DNA from: Mesorhizobium sp. | GTDB taxonomy: Bacteria; Pseudomonadota; Alphaproteobacteria; Rhizobiales; Rhizobiaceae | NCBI GenBank assembly: GCA_004020875.1 | Contig: SAPZ01000027.1 | Location: forward strand, 1-64,000 | Length of the DNA stretch: 64,000 nucleotides | Direction: 5' to 3' | In this document: one piece after another, positions 46,665 through 55,205 of the stretch | Layout of the letters: each line of letters begins with the position of its first letter | How positions within the stretch are numbered: the stretch's first letter is position 1 | The notes under the pieces: generated by a model | Database searches by the model: none | Told to the model about the DNA's origin: nothing | Seen by the model: the letters and a program-made list of their open reading frames with translations, nothing else | Program-made: the position numbers and the translations under genes

Positions 46665-46696
46665 GCAAAAACCGCCCCGGGTTAGACCGGGACGGT
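46665..46696 (-). terminator. Rho-independent terminator downstream of tRNA remnant
   Basis: On the minus strand ACCGTCCCGG (46696-46687) pairs with CCGGGGCGGT (46680-46671), with one G-T pair, and a TTTT run follows. It lies about 20 bases beyond the CCA end of the tRNA fragment, as expected for the original tRNA terminator. Confidence 0.75.
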
Positions 46697-46715
46697 AATT
46701 GATTTATGATAAAAT

Positions 46716-46741
46716 TGGTTGCGGGGAAAGGATTTGAACCT
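46716..46741 (-). tRNA. 3' remnant of an initiator tRNA-Met-like gene (truncated)
   Basis: The minus strand reads AGGTTCAAATCCTTTCCCCG then CAACCA. This is the T-loop, 3' T-stem, 3' acceptor strand and encoded CCA of a tRNA; the acceptor end CCCCGCA-A-CCA is that of bacterial initiator tRNA (the C1-A72 mismatch type). Upstream sequence does not fold into the rest of a tRNA, so only about 26 bases remain. Such fragments are left by integration at tRNA 3' ends. Confidence 0.6.
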
Positions 46742-47071
46742 GTCGGCCTCGCTTGCGAAGTCCCTTCAACAGCCGAACTCGGTCTCAGCGCTGTGTAGGC
46801 GGTGGCCTTTCTTCCGACGCGTTCATATGCGCACCGTCAAGTTGGCACCTCCGCATATGCAGACCCGCCACTTCCTTGAGAGCGCGGATGATACGGGTCG
46901 AGGCGTCGGACAGAAAGTTCGAAAGGTCTTCAAGAACGCCAGACGAGTATGCAAACCCGTCTAGCCTCACATCAGCCGGGCCCTGCGAAAGCACGCTAAC
47001 GAGGTAGAATTTCTCCAGCCGCAAACTCACAATCGAACGGCCGCGGCCAGAGTTGTCTGATCAAAGCAACT

Positions 47072-47440
47072 ATGCATCATTGCAGTAGGGACGGGCTTCT
47101 TGATCTGCACCTCGATGCCACCGAATTTATGACGCCGCCTTGGCCTGTTCGGGTTGAGAGGATTGAAAGGTGCGAAAGCATGCAGCTGCAACTTGAGGCT
47201 CTATTGCGCCGCACCCTCACTGGTCTACAGCTCGATCCCGCGTACTTCATGGCACTTGGCCGACACTCGCAAACGACCTTCCCGGTATCAGCTTCGAATT
47301 CCATCAACGAATTAAGCCGTCATTTCCTGATTGCGTTCACGCTAGAACTCGACCGCTACGCTGCTGACGGGCAGACGTCAGATACGACAAGTTCATTCCT
47401 GAGTTGGGTCAAGATGAATAAGGCGACGCTGCCGCCTTGA
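47072..47440 (+). CDS. Hypothetical protein, uncertain
   Basis: A 122-codon open frame with no recognised domain. The translation looks soluble and slightly helical (RVERIERCESMQLQLEALLR; INELSRHFLIAFTLELDRYA). There is no strong ribosome-binding site, and an antisense frame covers part of it. It may be a real accessory-region gene or chance. Confidence 0.3.
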   Translation: MHHCSRDGLLDLHLDATEFMTPPWPVRVERIERCESMQLQLEALLRRTLTGLQLDPAYFMALGRHSQTTFPVSASNSINELSRHFLIAFTLELDRYAADGQTSDTTSSFLSWVKMNKATLPP

Positions 47441-47865
47441 ACCGCCCCAACATCTAGTCGGCCCTCGCCCTTTCGAGAGCGGGTGAAAAGCCCCGTCGCT
47501 AGGAAGCCGGCTCTTCGCATCAAAACTTGATGCGCTCTCGAGAAGAGCTCGGGCATATTGCAGCGCCGGATCCATGTGTTTCTCAGCAATCGGAAGTGGG
47601 TCCCTTCACTATCATTCTCAGCATGCAGAGGGATCTGGCGATGGCTTCACCTTGAGCGCTGCGCTCGGTAACGGCACGAAATTAAATCAAGCACTTAACA
47701 TTAAAGGTGGGTTAAAGCAGGGTTTATGCAGCCTTTGAAAACCCTTAGGATTTTCTGAATTTGCCACCGCTCCCGGCATCTCGGCGGCACGAGAAGGGCC
47801 CGGCGGTCGGTGCGCTGCCCTGCGTCAAGCGGCAAGATGACCTTGCCACTGCCGTGACTGCACCT
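47441..47865. other. 425-base spacer
   Basis: Nothing coding is supported. A relatively AT-rich stretch lies near 47680-47760 (TTAAATCAAGCACTTAACAT and following), downstream of the acyltransferase gene. Confidence 0.4.
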
Positions 47866-48999
47866 TCAGCCCGGCTGGGAAGCCGCCGCGGCGCGCCTGG
47901 CTCTGACCGGGATCGCATCAGCAGCAGCCGGCACGACATATCGAAGACGCAGGCGCAGGAACGGCGCTTCGATGCAGGAATAGCTGAGATAACCGATTGG
48001 GATGGTTGCCACGAAGCACGCCATGGACCAGAGGCATGCGACGTAGAAATTGCCGATGTCCATGATGTTGTCGTTGATGAACGCGGCCAGCTGGTGCACG
48101 AAAAACAGGTGCAGCAGGTAGATCGAATAACTGTATGATCCGGCCTTCTCCATGATCCTGAATGGCAGGCTCGTTCGCTTCCTGGCAAACGTCGTGTCGT
48201 AGTAGGCGATCCCGAAGGCGTAGGCGGCCGCCTCCAGGGTGGGCAAGATAACCCATATCCAGGGCGGCGACGAGCGGGGCCCTAGATGGTAGAACCCGCC
48301 CGCCGCGTCGAACCACCAGAAGAACCCCGAAAATGACGCCAGAACGGCCAGCGCCAGCCAGTGCCTGCCCTTCGCATAGGCGCGAAAGTGGAAGGCAAGA
48401 ATGCCGGCCAGGAACTGGTCCGCATGTCCTATGATCGTCCAGTACGCTGCCCACTGCACCTCGCCGAACTGCACATACAAAGCGAGCCTCAGCAAAATGG
48501 CTGCAGCAACGAACAGCAACGGCGCAAACTGGAATCGCCTGCACGCCATCAGCAGGAACGGCAGCAACAGGTAAAAATGGGCTTCGACGGTGACCGACCA
48601 GCCGCCATTGGGAAGCGTGGGGAAAACCAGCCCCTTGCCGACATCGGTGAAATACTCGTTGAGGCCCTGGCCTGCGAGATATCTGCGGCAAGCCTCTATG
48701 CAAATCACCGCGAGCAAAAGGGGCAGCAGCCTGAGCGCCCTGTTGGCAAAGAACGGCAAATATCTGACCTGCTTGCCGTCAAGGAGCTTGGCAAAAAGGT
48801 AGCCGGAAAGCGCCATGAACAACGAGACGCCGGTGTGCCCTTCGTCCAGGATGCTGAACAAGGGTAGCGCCGGCACGAAGCCATAAGCCACCGGCCCATC
48901 CGGAGATGCATGGAGGAAGTGAAAGGTGAAGACCAGAAATGCCGCCACACCACGGATATGATCCAGCGCTGGATAATATTCTCCGGTCGAGGACTTCAT
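47866..48999 (-). CDS. Acyltransferase 3 family membrane protein (OafA/NodX-like)
   Basis: A 377-residue integral membrane protein. The N-terminal YYPALDHIRGVAAFLVFTFHF (residues about 8-28) holds the conserved R and H of acyltransferase 3 proteins; ALSGYLFAKLL, FANRALRLLPLLL and WSVTVEAHFYLLLP follow, with about ten hydrophobic segments. Such proteins O-acetylate or acylate surface polysaccharides or lipids; rhizobial relatives modify Nod factor or exopolysaccharide. It stands alone, with no polysaccharide genes nearby. Confidence 0.88.
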   Translation of the reverse strand: MKSSTGEYYPALDHIRGVAAFLVFTFHFLHASPDGPVAYGFVPALPLFSILDEGHTGVSLFMALSGYLFAKLLDGKQVRYLPFFANRALRLLPLLLAVICIEACRRYLAGQGLNEYFTDVGKGLVFPTLPNGGWSVTVEAHFYLLLPFLLMACRRFQFAPLLFVAAAILLRLALYVQFGEVQWAAYWTIIGHADQFLAGILAFHFRAYAKGRHWLALAVLASFSGFFWWFDAAGGFYHLGPRSSPPWIWVILPTLEAAAYAFGIAYYDTTFARKRTSLPFRIMEKAGSYSYSIYLLHLFFVHQLAAFINDNIMDIGNFYVACLWSMACFVATIPIGYLSYSCIEAPFLRLRLRYVVPAAADAIPVRARRAAAASQPG

Positions 49000-49298
49000 T
49001 TTGAGATCACGCGCTCCCGCGTCTTGCCGGCCACCGATTCCGAGCGGTCCGCGATCTTACATCGCGCGCAGTGCGCCCCCCCCAAGCTCGGTTCGATGCG
49101 ACTGTCCGTGCGATTCGCCACGCGCTCGTGCTCGCCCGCCCCGGCGCCGATGGCGCTCGGGTTGCAGACTAGATGCGGTGGCCTAAAGGCGGGTTAACCG
49201 GCCGCGCTGGGCACGCCCTGAGTTTCTCATCCGGTAACGCAGATCGAAAAGATCCCGGCTTGCTTATGAGACGTATACTGGTATAACATGTAAATGGT
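49000..49298. other. Divergent spacer before the apiose region
   Basis: This spacer separates the acyltransferase (-) from the first importer operon (+). No gene is supported. The NanR-type operator lies at its right end. Confidence 0.4.
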
Positions 49299-49300
49299 AT
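49274..49300. promoter_or_regulatory. NanR-type operator 1 (GGTATA element)
   Basis: ATACTGGTAT (49275-49284) is a perfect 10-base palindrome containing GGTATA (49280-49285); a related AATGGTAT follows at 49293-49300. It is upstream of the first binding-protein gene and matches three other sites in 54000-63400. Confidence 0.7.
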
Positions 49301-49316
49301 GGTGTCTTGGATGGAC

Positions 49317-49359
49317 GCCGCCGGGAATGCTTGCGGCTGTCCGCATAGGCGGCTTTTTT
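49317..49359 (+). terminator. Intrinsic terminator-like hairpin in the leader of the 49373 operon
   Basis: GCCGCC (49317-49322) pairs with GGCGGC (49348-49353), followed at once by six Ts (49354-49359); a smaller TGCGG/CCGCA hairpin nests inside. An alternative pairing of GCCGC (49317-49321) with GCGGC (49333-49337) would exclude it. It lies after the operator and directly before the GGGAGG ribosome site, so it may act as an attenuator. Confidence 0.6.
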
Positions 49360-49372
49360 GGGAGGAAGTAAT

Positions 49373-50395
49373 ATGAAGTTTGCAATTGTGACGGCGCTCG
49401 CGGGCGCCGCGCTAGGGAGCGTTTCGGCTCTGCCGGCAATGGCTTCCCAAGACGCGCCGGTCATCGCGCTCGCCAATGCCTATTACGGCAATACGTGGCG
49501 CCATCAGATGGTGGAAGCCTTCGAGGCTTCGGCCAAGGAGGCGAAGGCCGCCGGACAGATCGCCGACTATATCGTCATGAATGGCGACGGCTCGGTCGCG
49601 CAGCAGAACAGCCAGATCGCCGAACTGATCCTGAAGAAGGTCGATGTGCTCGCCGTCGACGCCGCTTCCGAGACCGCCGTCAACGGCGTCATCGAGAAGG
49701 CGTGCAAGGCCGGCATCATCGTCATCTCCTTTGACTCGGTCGCTTCAGCGCCTTGCAACTACCAGCTCAATTTCGACTTCAAGGGCTACAAGGCCGCCCA
49801 GGCAGAAGCCGTGTTCAAGATGCTCGGCGGCAAAGGCAACGTCATCCAGGTGCGCGGCGTGAAGGGCTCGGCGCCCGACAACGACATGTTCAACGCGCAG
49901 CAGTCGGTGCTAGCCAAATATCCCGACATCAAGGTGGTCGCGACCGTCTATGGCCAGGCGACGGCATCCGTCGCGCAGTCGGCGATCGCCAACGTGCTGC
50001 CCTCGCTGCCGCATGTCGACGCCGTGCTCGGCCAGGGCGGCAGCGATGACGTCGGCATCGCCCAGGCCTTCGTCCAGTATGGCGGCGACTACAAGGACAA
50101 GATGCCGGTCATCGAAGGCGGCGGCGGCACCGACTTCGTCAAATGGTGGGCCGAGGAGAACGCCAAGAACGGCTACCAGACCGTGTCGATGAACACCACG
50201 CCGGGCATCGGCGGCGCCGCCTTCTGGCTCGGCCTGTCGCTGCTCAAGGGCGCCAAGGCGCCCAAGCTGATGATCATGCCGGTGGCGACGGTCGATGCCG
50301 GCAATCTGAAGGACTATGCGAAGCTGCCGGGCGGCCAGATCATCAGCCCGAGCTATTCGCTGGACTGGGTCAAGCAGAACCTGCTCAGCAAGTAA
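49373..50395 (+). CDS. Sugar ABC transporter substrate-binding protein (apiose region, importer 1)
   Basis: About 340 residues from ATG 49373, with GGGAGG upstream. Signal peptide residues 1-24 (KFAIVTALAGAALGSVSALP, cleavage after AMA). The mature part is a ribose-type binding protein: ANAYYGNTWRHQMVEAFEAS, QIAELILKKVDVLAVDAAS, FDFKGYKAAQAEAVFKMLGG and VLGQGGSDDVGIAQAF. Location in the apiose gene set suggests apiose, apionate or a related sugar as ligand. It heads an operon with a fused ATPase-permease and a permease. Confidence 0.87.
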   Translation: MKFAIVTALAGAALGSVSALPAMASQDAPVIALANAYYGNTWRHQMVEAFEASAKEAKAAGQIADYIVMNGDGSVAQQNSQIAELILKKVDVLAVDAASETAVNGVIEKACKAGIIVISFDSVASAPCNYQLNFDFKGYKAAQAEAVFKMLGGKGNVIQVRGVKGSAPDNDMFNAQQSVLAKYPDIKVVATVYGQATASVAQSAIANVLPSLPHVDAVLGQGGSDDVGIAQAFVQYGGDYKDKMPVIEGGGGTDFVKWWAEENAKNGYQTVSMNTTPGIGGAAFWLGLSLLKGAKAPKLMIMPVATVDAGNLKDYAKLPGGQIISPSYSLDWVKQNLLSK

Positions 50396-50466
50396 AGGGA
50401 CCTGCTGGATCGGGCGTCGCCTCGCGGCCGCGCCCGTTCCTTGCCGTCGAACAAAACGGAGGACGA

Positions 50467-52950
50467 ATGTCCCAGCTTGCCGTTGCCGATCAGGAGGTCG
50501 CCATGGCCGTGAAGCCTGCCGCTCCTGTCCGGCCAAGTGTCGTGTCGATCAGCGGCATCACCAAAAGCTTCGGGCCGACGCTTGCCAATGCGGGGATCAA
50601 CCTGTCCGTCCACACCGGCGACGTAATCGGGCTTGTCGGCGGCAACGGCGCCGGGAAATCGACGCTGATGCGCATCCTGTGCGGTGCGATGTGGCCGACG
50701 CTCGGCTCGATTTGTTTCGCCGACGAGGAGGTGGCGTTCGCAGCCTACGACACCGGCGAAGCGCAGCGGCGCGGCATCCGCATGGTGCATCAGGAGCTGT
50801 CGCTCTGCGCCAACCTGTCGGTCGCCGAGAATTTCTTTCTGGAAACCCCCGCCGACTCGGCAAGCCGGCCCGGCTGGCGCGCGCTCTACCGCGCCCGCGC
50901 CCGCGCGGCGCTGGACGCCGTCTTTCCCGGCAACGGCATCGACGCCGACGCCGAGGTCGGACACCTCACCATCGCCGAGCGGCAGATGGTGGAGATCGCA
51001 CGCGCCGCGGCCACGCCTGGCGTCAAGCTCATCGTGCTCGACGAGCCGACATCCTCGCTCGACCTCGATCGCTCGAAGCAGCTGAGGGCCTTCATCCGCG
51101 AGCGGGCGAAGGCCGGTCTCGCCTTCATTTTCATCAGCCACAAGCTGCAGGAGATCATCGACATAGCCAGCGAGGTGGTGGTGCTGCGCAACGGCCGCAC
51201 CGCATGGCAAGGCCATGCCACCGACGCCTCGATCGGCAAGCTGGTGCAGCTTATGGGCGGTGACGCCAATCCGGTCCACCAGCACGCCGTCGCGGCCGCA
51301 TCCTCCCAGGACGTGCTGGTGCGGCTCTCCGGAGCGCTGACGGCCGGGCTCGGCCGCGACATCGACATCGTGCGCGGCGAGATCGTCGGGCTGGCCGGTC
51401 TCGAAGGCAGCGGGCAAAGGGAATTGCTGCACGCGATCTTTAGCCCCGGCCGCAAGCAACACGCCGCCGTCGCCAGGCGCGCGGATGCCGGCTTCATCGC
51501 CGGCGACCGGCAGAAGGAAGGCGTGTTCCCGCTTTGGAGCGTGCTTTCCAACATCAGCATCGGCGCTCTCGCCCGCCGCTCCGCGCTTGGGCTGGTTTCC
51601 GATCGCGCCAACCGCGACACGGCAACCGGCGCCGCCGGCAAGCTGCGGCTCGACGACAAACGCTTCCAGTCCAACATCACCGAGCTCAGCGGCGGCAACC
51701 AGCAGAAGGCGCTGGTGGCGCGGGCGCTGGTCGCCGACACGCCGGTCATCCTGCTCGACGATCCGACGCGCGGCGTCGACATAGCCACCAAGCAGGATTT
51801 CTACCGGCTCTGCAACGAAGTCGCGCGCGGCGGCCGCGCGCTGGTCTGGCATACGACCGAGGACGCCGAACTGCTTGCCTGCGACCGCGTGCTGGTTTTT
51901 TCCGGCGGCCGGATCGTCAAGGAGCTGGCAGGCGAGGCGATCACTGAACAGGCCATCGTCGGCGCCTCTTTCGCGCAATCGGCGGACGGCCAGGCGAGCG
52001 CCGCCGGCAAGCGTACCGCCCTGGCCGGGTTTGGGCGCAAGCTGGTCAAAGCCGCGCCTTTCATCGGACTGGCCGCCGTGCTCGCCGTCATGATCGCGAT
52101 CAATCCGGCGGTCGCCTCGACGTTCGGGCTCGACCTTCTCTTGATGCCGGCGCTGTCGCTGGTGCTGGTCACCGCGGCGCAGATGTTCATCGTCGGCGGC
52201 AGCGAAATCGACCTCGGCGTCGGCGCCTTCGCCGGACTGGTCAGCGTGCTCAGCGCCACGTTGCTCTACGACCAGCCATGGCTTGGCGCGTTGGCGCTGG
52301 TGGCCGCGCTCGCCGCCTATGCGGGGCTCGGCGGCGTCATCCAGGCGCGCAAGATCCCGGCCATCGTCGTCACGCTCGGCGCGTCCTTCATCTGGGTCGG
52401 CATCGGCTACGCGCTGCAGCCGACGCCGGGCGGCGCCAGCCCCGAGTGGTTGTCGACACTCTTCGGCTGGTCGATCGGTTTCATGCCGACGTCGATCATC
52501 ATGATCGTCGCCGTGGCGCTGATCGTGCTCGCCATCGACCGGCTGCCGCTCGGCGTGGTGCTGCGCGGCTTCGGCAACAACCCGGCTGCGATGATCCGCT
52601 CGGGTTGGTCGCCGACGCGCTACGCGCTGGTGCGCTATCTCATCGCCGGCCTGTTCGCGGGCGCCGCCGGCCTGTCGCTGACGGCCATCAACACCGCGAG
52701 CGACATAAACTCCGGCAATTCATACACCTTGCTCAGCGTTGCCGCCGTCGTGATGGGCGGCTGCTCGCTGCTCGGCGGCATCATCTCGCCGATCGGCGCC
52801 GTCGCCGGCGCGGTGACGCTGTCGCTGATCGGCGCGCTGCTGGGTTCGCTCAGCGTCAGCAGCGACTACAACGCCGCCACGCAAGGCCTGATCCTGATCG
52901 CCCTTTTGACGCTGCGCAGCCTGACCGCCGACCGCAGGAGCGAGCTATGA
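50467..52950 (+). CDS. Fused ribose-type ABC transporter ATPase and permease
   Basis: About 827 residues from ATG 50467, with GGAGG just upstream; the frame is open further back but overlaps the binding-protein gene. Residues about 25-500 form a double ATPase: Walker A GGNGAGKST (about 58-66), signature LTIAERQMVEI, Walker B IVLDEPTSSLD, then weak GLEGSGQREL, LSGGNQQKALVARAL (about 407) and LLDDPTRGVD. Residues about 520-825 form an RbsC-type permease with VGGSEIDLGVGAFAGLVS near 575 and GGCSLLGGIISPIGAV near 755. Fusion of these two parts is rare; normally they are separate proteins. The second permease follows in ATGA overlap. Confidence 0.9.
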   Translation: MSQLAVADQEVAMAVKPAAPVRPSVVSISGITKSFGPTLANAGINLSVHTGDVIGLVGGNGAGKSTLMRILCGAMWPTLGSICFADEEVAFAAYDTGEAQRRGIRMVHQELSLCANLSVAENFFLETPADSASRPGWRALYRARARAALDAVFPGNGIDADAEVGHLTIAERQMVEIARAAATPGVKLIVLDEPTSSLDLDRSKQLRAFIRERAKAGLAFIFISHKLQEIIDIASEVVVLRNGRTAWQGHATDASIGKLVQLMGGDANPVHQHAVAAASSQDVLVRLSGALTAGLGRDIDIVRGEIVGLAGLEGSGQRELLHAIFSPGRKQHAAVARRADAGFIAGDRQKEGVFPLWSVLSNISIGALARRSALGLVSDRANRDTATGAAGKLRLDDKRFQSNITELSGGNQQKALVARALVADTPVILLDDPTRGVDIATKQDFYRLCNEVARGGRALVWHTTEDAELLACDRVLVFSGGRIVKELAGEAITEQAIVGASFAQSADGQASAAGKRTALAGFGRKLVKAAPFIGLAAVLAVMIAINPAVASTFGLDLLLMPALSLVLVTAAQMFIVGGSEIDLGVGAFAGLVSVLSATLLYDQPWLGALALVAALAAYAGLGGVIQARKIPAIVVTLGASFIWVGIGYALQPTPGGASPEWLSTLFGWSIGFMPTSIIMIVAVALIVLAIDRLPLGVVLRGFGNNPAAMIRSGWSPTRYALVRYLIAGLFAGAAGLSLTAINTASDINSGNSYTLLSVAAVVMGGCSLLGGIISPIGAVAGAVTLSLIGALLGSLSVSSDYNAATQGLILIALLTLRSLTADRRSEL

Positions 52951-53987
52951 GCGCATTCGCCAGCTTCGGCGCCTGGGCGCAAAGGAACCGCTGGATCTGG
53001 GCGGCGATCGGCGTGCTGATCCTGTGGCTGGTGCTCTCCGTCGTCACCAATCGCTTCAGCCTGTCCAGCCTGTCCGGCGTAATGCTGTCGGCCTCCTTCC
53101 TGACGGTGGTCGGCATCGGCCAGATGTTCGTGGTCACCACCGGGCGCGGCAACATCGACCTGTCGGTCGCCTCGGTGATCACGCTCAGCGCCTTCGTCGC
53201 TCTGCTCACCGTCAAAGGCCAGGACGCTAACCTCGCGATCGGCGTGATCGCCGCCGTCGTGCTCGGCCTTGCCGTGGGCGCGCTCAATTCGCTGCTCGTC
53301 GTCGGCCTCGGCATCCCGGCGATCATCGCGACGCTGGCGACAGGCTATGTGCTGGCAACCGCCACGCTGCTCTCCAACAAGGCGATACCAGGCTTCGCCG
53401 TCAGCCCGGCGTTGAAGGATCTTGCGACCGGCCGCGTCTCTGGCGTGCCGATCATGGCCGTCATCGCTGTGGTCGGCGTAGCCGTAACCTCCTTCGTGCT
53501 GCGCTACACCGTGTTCGGACAGCTCCTGTCTGCGGTCGGCCAGAACCGGGCCGCGGCGCGGCTCGCCGGCATCCGCAACGGCCCGGTCATCGCGTCGGCC
53601 TTCATCATCTCCGCCGTGCTGGCGTCACTCGACGGGCTGCTGCTCGGCGCCTATATCGGCGGCGCGTTCCTCGAAATGGGCCAGCCCTATCTCCTGCAAT
53701 CGATCGCCGCCGTGGTGCTTGGCGGAACGCTGATCTTCGGCGGTTCGGCGACCGCGCTCGGCACGCTCTTCGCCAGCATCCTTTTGATCCTCATCGTCAC
53801 CACCATGCAGATCATCGGCCTGCCGCCGGGCGTGCAGGACATCGTGCAGGGCATCGTCGTCATCTTCGTGCTAGCGCTTGCCGGACGTCAAGCGCTGGCG
53901 CGGCGCACCTCTGTCGATCCTGGCGACGGCGACAAGGACGCTACGGCAAAGACGGAAGCGGGCGCCGCGACGGCCCGGCCGAAATGA
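52947..53987 (+). CDS. Ribose-type ABC transporter permease (importer 1)
   Basis: About 346 residues from ATG 52947, overlapping the fused gene's stop. RbsC-family membrane protein with WAAIGVLILWLVLSVVTNRF at the start, TTGRGNIDLSVASVITLSA near residue 65, and GGTLIFGGSATALGTLFAS near residue 255. It likely pairs with the permease half of the fused protein. The C-terminus ends in an unusual charged tail of about 35 residues rich in Ala, Asp and Lys. Confidence 0.9.
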   Translation: MSAFASFGAWAQRNRWIWAAIGVLILWLVLSVVTNRFSLSSLSGVMLSASFLTVVGIGQMFVVTTGRGNIDLSVASVITLSAFVALLTVKGQDANLAIGVIAAVVLGLAVGALNSLLVVGLGIPAIIATLATGYVLATATLLSNKAIPGFAVSPALKDLATGRVSGVPIMAVIAVVGVAVTSFVLRYTVFGQLLSAVGQNRAAARLAGIRNGPVIASAFIISAVLASLDGLLLGAYIGGAFLEMGQPYLLQSIAAVVLGGTLIFGGSATALGTLFASILLILIVTTMQIIGLPPGVQDIVQGIVVIFVLALAGRQALARRTSVDPGDGDKDATAKTEAGAATARPK

Positions 53988-54025
53988 TGGAAAGATTCCT
54001 CTTGCCAAAATTTGGTAGAGTGATC

Positions 54026-54035
54026 ATACCAGTAT
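54026..54035. promoter_or_regulatory. NanR-type operator 2
   Basis: ATACCAGTAT is the same perfect 10-base palindrome as operator 1, read here on the other strand (ACTGGTATGAT). It lies 51 bases upstream of the oxidoisomerase start codon. Confidence 0.7.
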
Positions 54036-54085
54036 ACAAGATGACGATCGGCAGCGCCGGCGTCTGAACATTGGGAGCAGGTTAG

Positions 54086-54913
54086 ATGACAACGATTGCG
54101 CTGTTCGGTGCCGGGGGCAAAATGGGTTACCGCCTGTCGAGCAATTTTCGCGGGTCGCCCTACACGATCCGCCATGTCGAGATCAGCGAGGCCGGCAAGG
54201 AGCGCCTGAAAACCGGGCTCGGCATCGACACGCTCGGCGTCGACGAAGCGCTCAACGGCGCCGAAGTGGTGATCCTGGCGGTTCCCGACACGCATATCGG
54301 CAAGGTCGCGGCCGGCATCGAAAGCAAGCTGGCATCGGGAACGATGGTGATCGTGCTCGATGCCGCGGCGCCCTTTGCCGGCCATCTGCCGAAGCGCTCG
54401 GACCTGACCTATTTCGTCACCCATCCCTGCCATCCGCCGATCTTCAACGACGAGACCGACATGGCCGCCAAGAAGGACTTCTTCGGCGGCATCAAGGCCA
54501 AGCAGCATTTCGTCAGCGCGCTGATGCAGGGGCCCGAGGAAGACTATGCAAAGGGCGAGAAGATCGCCCAGATCATCTGGGCGCCGGTGATGCGATCGCA
54601 CCGCGTCACCGTCGAACAGATGGCCCTCCTCGAGCCCGGTCTTTCTGAGACGGTCTGTGCTTCACTCCTCGTCGTCATGAAGGAAGCGCTCGATGAGGTC
54701 GTGGCACGCGGCGTCGATCGGCAGGCGGCTCTCGACTTCCTGCTCGGCCATATGAACGTGCTGGGTGCCGTCATCTTCGGCGAAACCAAGGGCGTGTTCT
54801 CGGACGCCTGCAACAAGGCGATCGAATTCGGCAAGCCGGTGCTGATGCGCGACGACTGGAAGCGCGTCTTCGAACCGGAAGAGATTGCCGCCAGTATCCA
54901 GCGCATCACCTGA
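54086..54913 (+). CDS. apnO: Probable D-apionate oxidoisomerase
   Basis: A 275-residue protein of the 6-phosphogluconate dehydrogenase-like superfamily: IALFGAGGKMGYRLS binds NAD at residues 4-18, VVILAVPDTHIGKV is the second Rossmann segment, and a C-terminal helical domain (FLLGHMNVLGAVIFGE) follows. Seen together with a D-apiose dehydrogenase, a D-apionolactonase and a RuBisCO-like protein, it fits D-apionate oxidoisomerase, which oxidises and rearranges D-apionate to 3-oxo-isoapionate. It is a single-gene unit with its own operator. The identification rests largely on gene context. Confidence 0.75.
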   Translation: MTTIALFGAGGKMGYRLSSNFRGSPYTIRHVEISEAGKERLKTGLGIDTLGVDEALNGAEVVILAVPDTHIGKVAAGIESKLASGTMVIVLDAAAPFAGHLPKRSDLTYFVTHPCHPPIFNDETDMAAKKDFFGGIKAKQHFVSALMQGPEEDYAKGEKIAQIIWAPVMRSHRVTVEQMALLEPGLSETVCASLLVVMKEALDEVVARGVDRQAALDFLLGHMNVLGAVIFGETKGVFSDACNKAIEFGKPVLMRDDWKRVFEPEEIAASIQRIT

Positions 54914-55205
54914 GGAGTCGACCCGCTTGCTTTTGAAACAGGCATGCTGACGGAACTGCCTCATCAGGCACATATCACCTGAATTAATGATTGACTCATC
55001 ATACCAGTTAGCTTTAGCTGTTCCAGCTCGGATTTGCTGTGATCCGGGATGGACAAGCGGAGGAAGGCGGGGAACAGCGGCAAGGCTCTGGTTCGGATGA
55101 AAGCCTGTGCAGGCTCTTCAATATCCGGGTGGCGCGACCTCCACCGCCTGAGGAATTCAGACGTCGGCTCGGCTGTCCGAGGCCGGTTTTTCAAGGGAGG
55201 ACTTC
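54914..55205. promoter_or_regulatory. Promoter region of importer 2 operon with NanR-type operator 3
   Basis: The operator is ATACCAGTTA at 55001-55010 (reverse strand TAACTGGTATGATG), sharing ATACCAGT with operator 2. The rest of this 292-base stretch has no gene. GGGAGG before the next start codon is at about 55195-55200. Confidence 0.6.

Larger units (their letters stand above)
46423..47071. other. Spacer with hairpin array and tRNA remnant
   Basis: No gene is supportable. Three GC-rich hairpins follow each other: GGCGCG/CGCGCC (46548-46565), GGGGCGCTA/TAGCGCCCC (46570-46606) and GGCGCA/TGCGCC (46612-46627). Next come a minus-strand terminator and a tRNA 3' remnant, listed separately. Confidence 0.5.

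Noticed and set aside
46719..46964. Small open frame over the tRNA remnant
   Set aside because: It runs through tRNA sequence on the opposite strand and has no ribosome site.
50143..50466. Upstream extension of the fused transporter gene
   Set aside because: It overlaps the binding-protein gene in another frame, while ATG 50467 has GGAGG at the right distance and fits the family start.
50353..51978. A 541-codon antisense frame over the fused ATPase-permease gene
   Set aside because: Antisense shadow with repetitive composition; the plus-strand protein has full ABC motifs.
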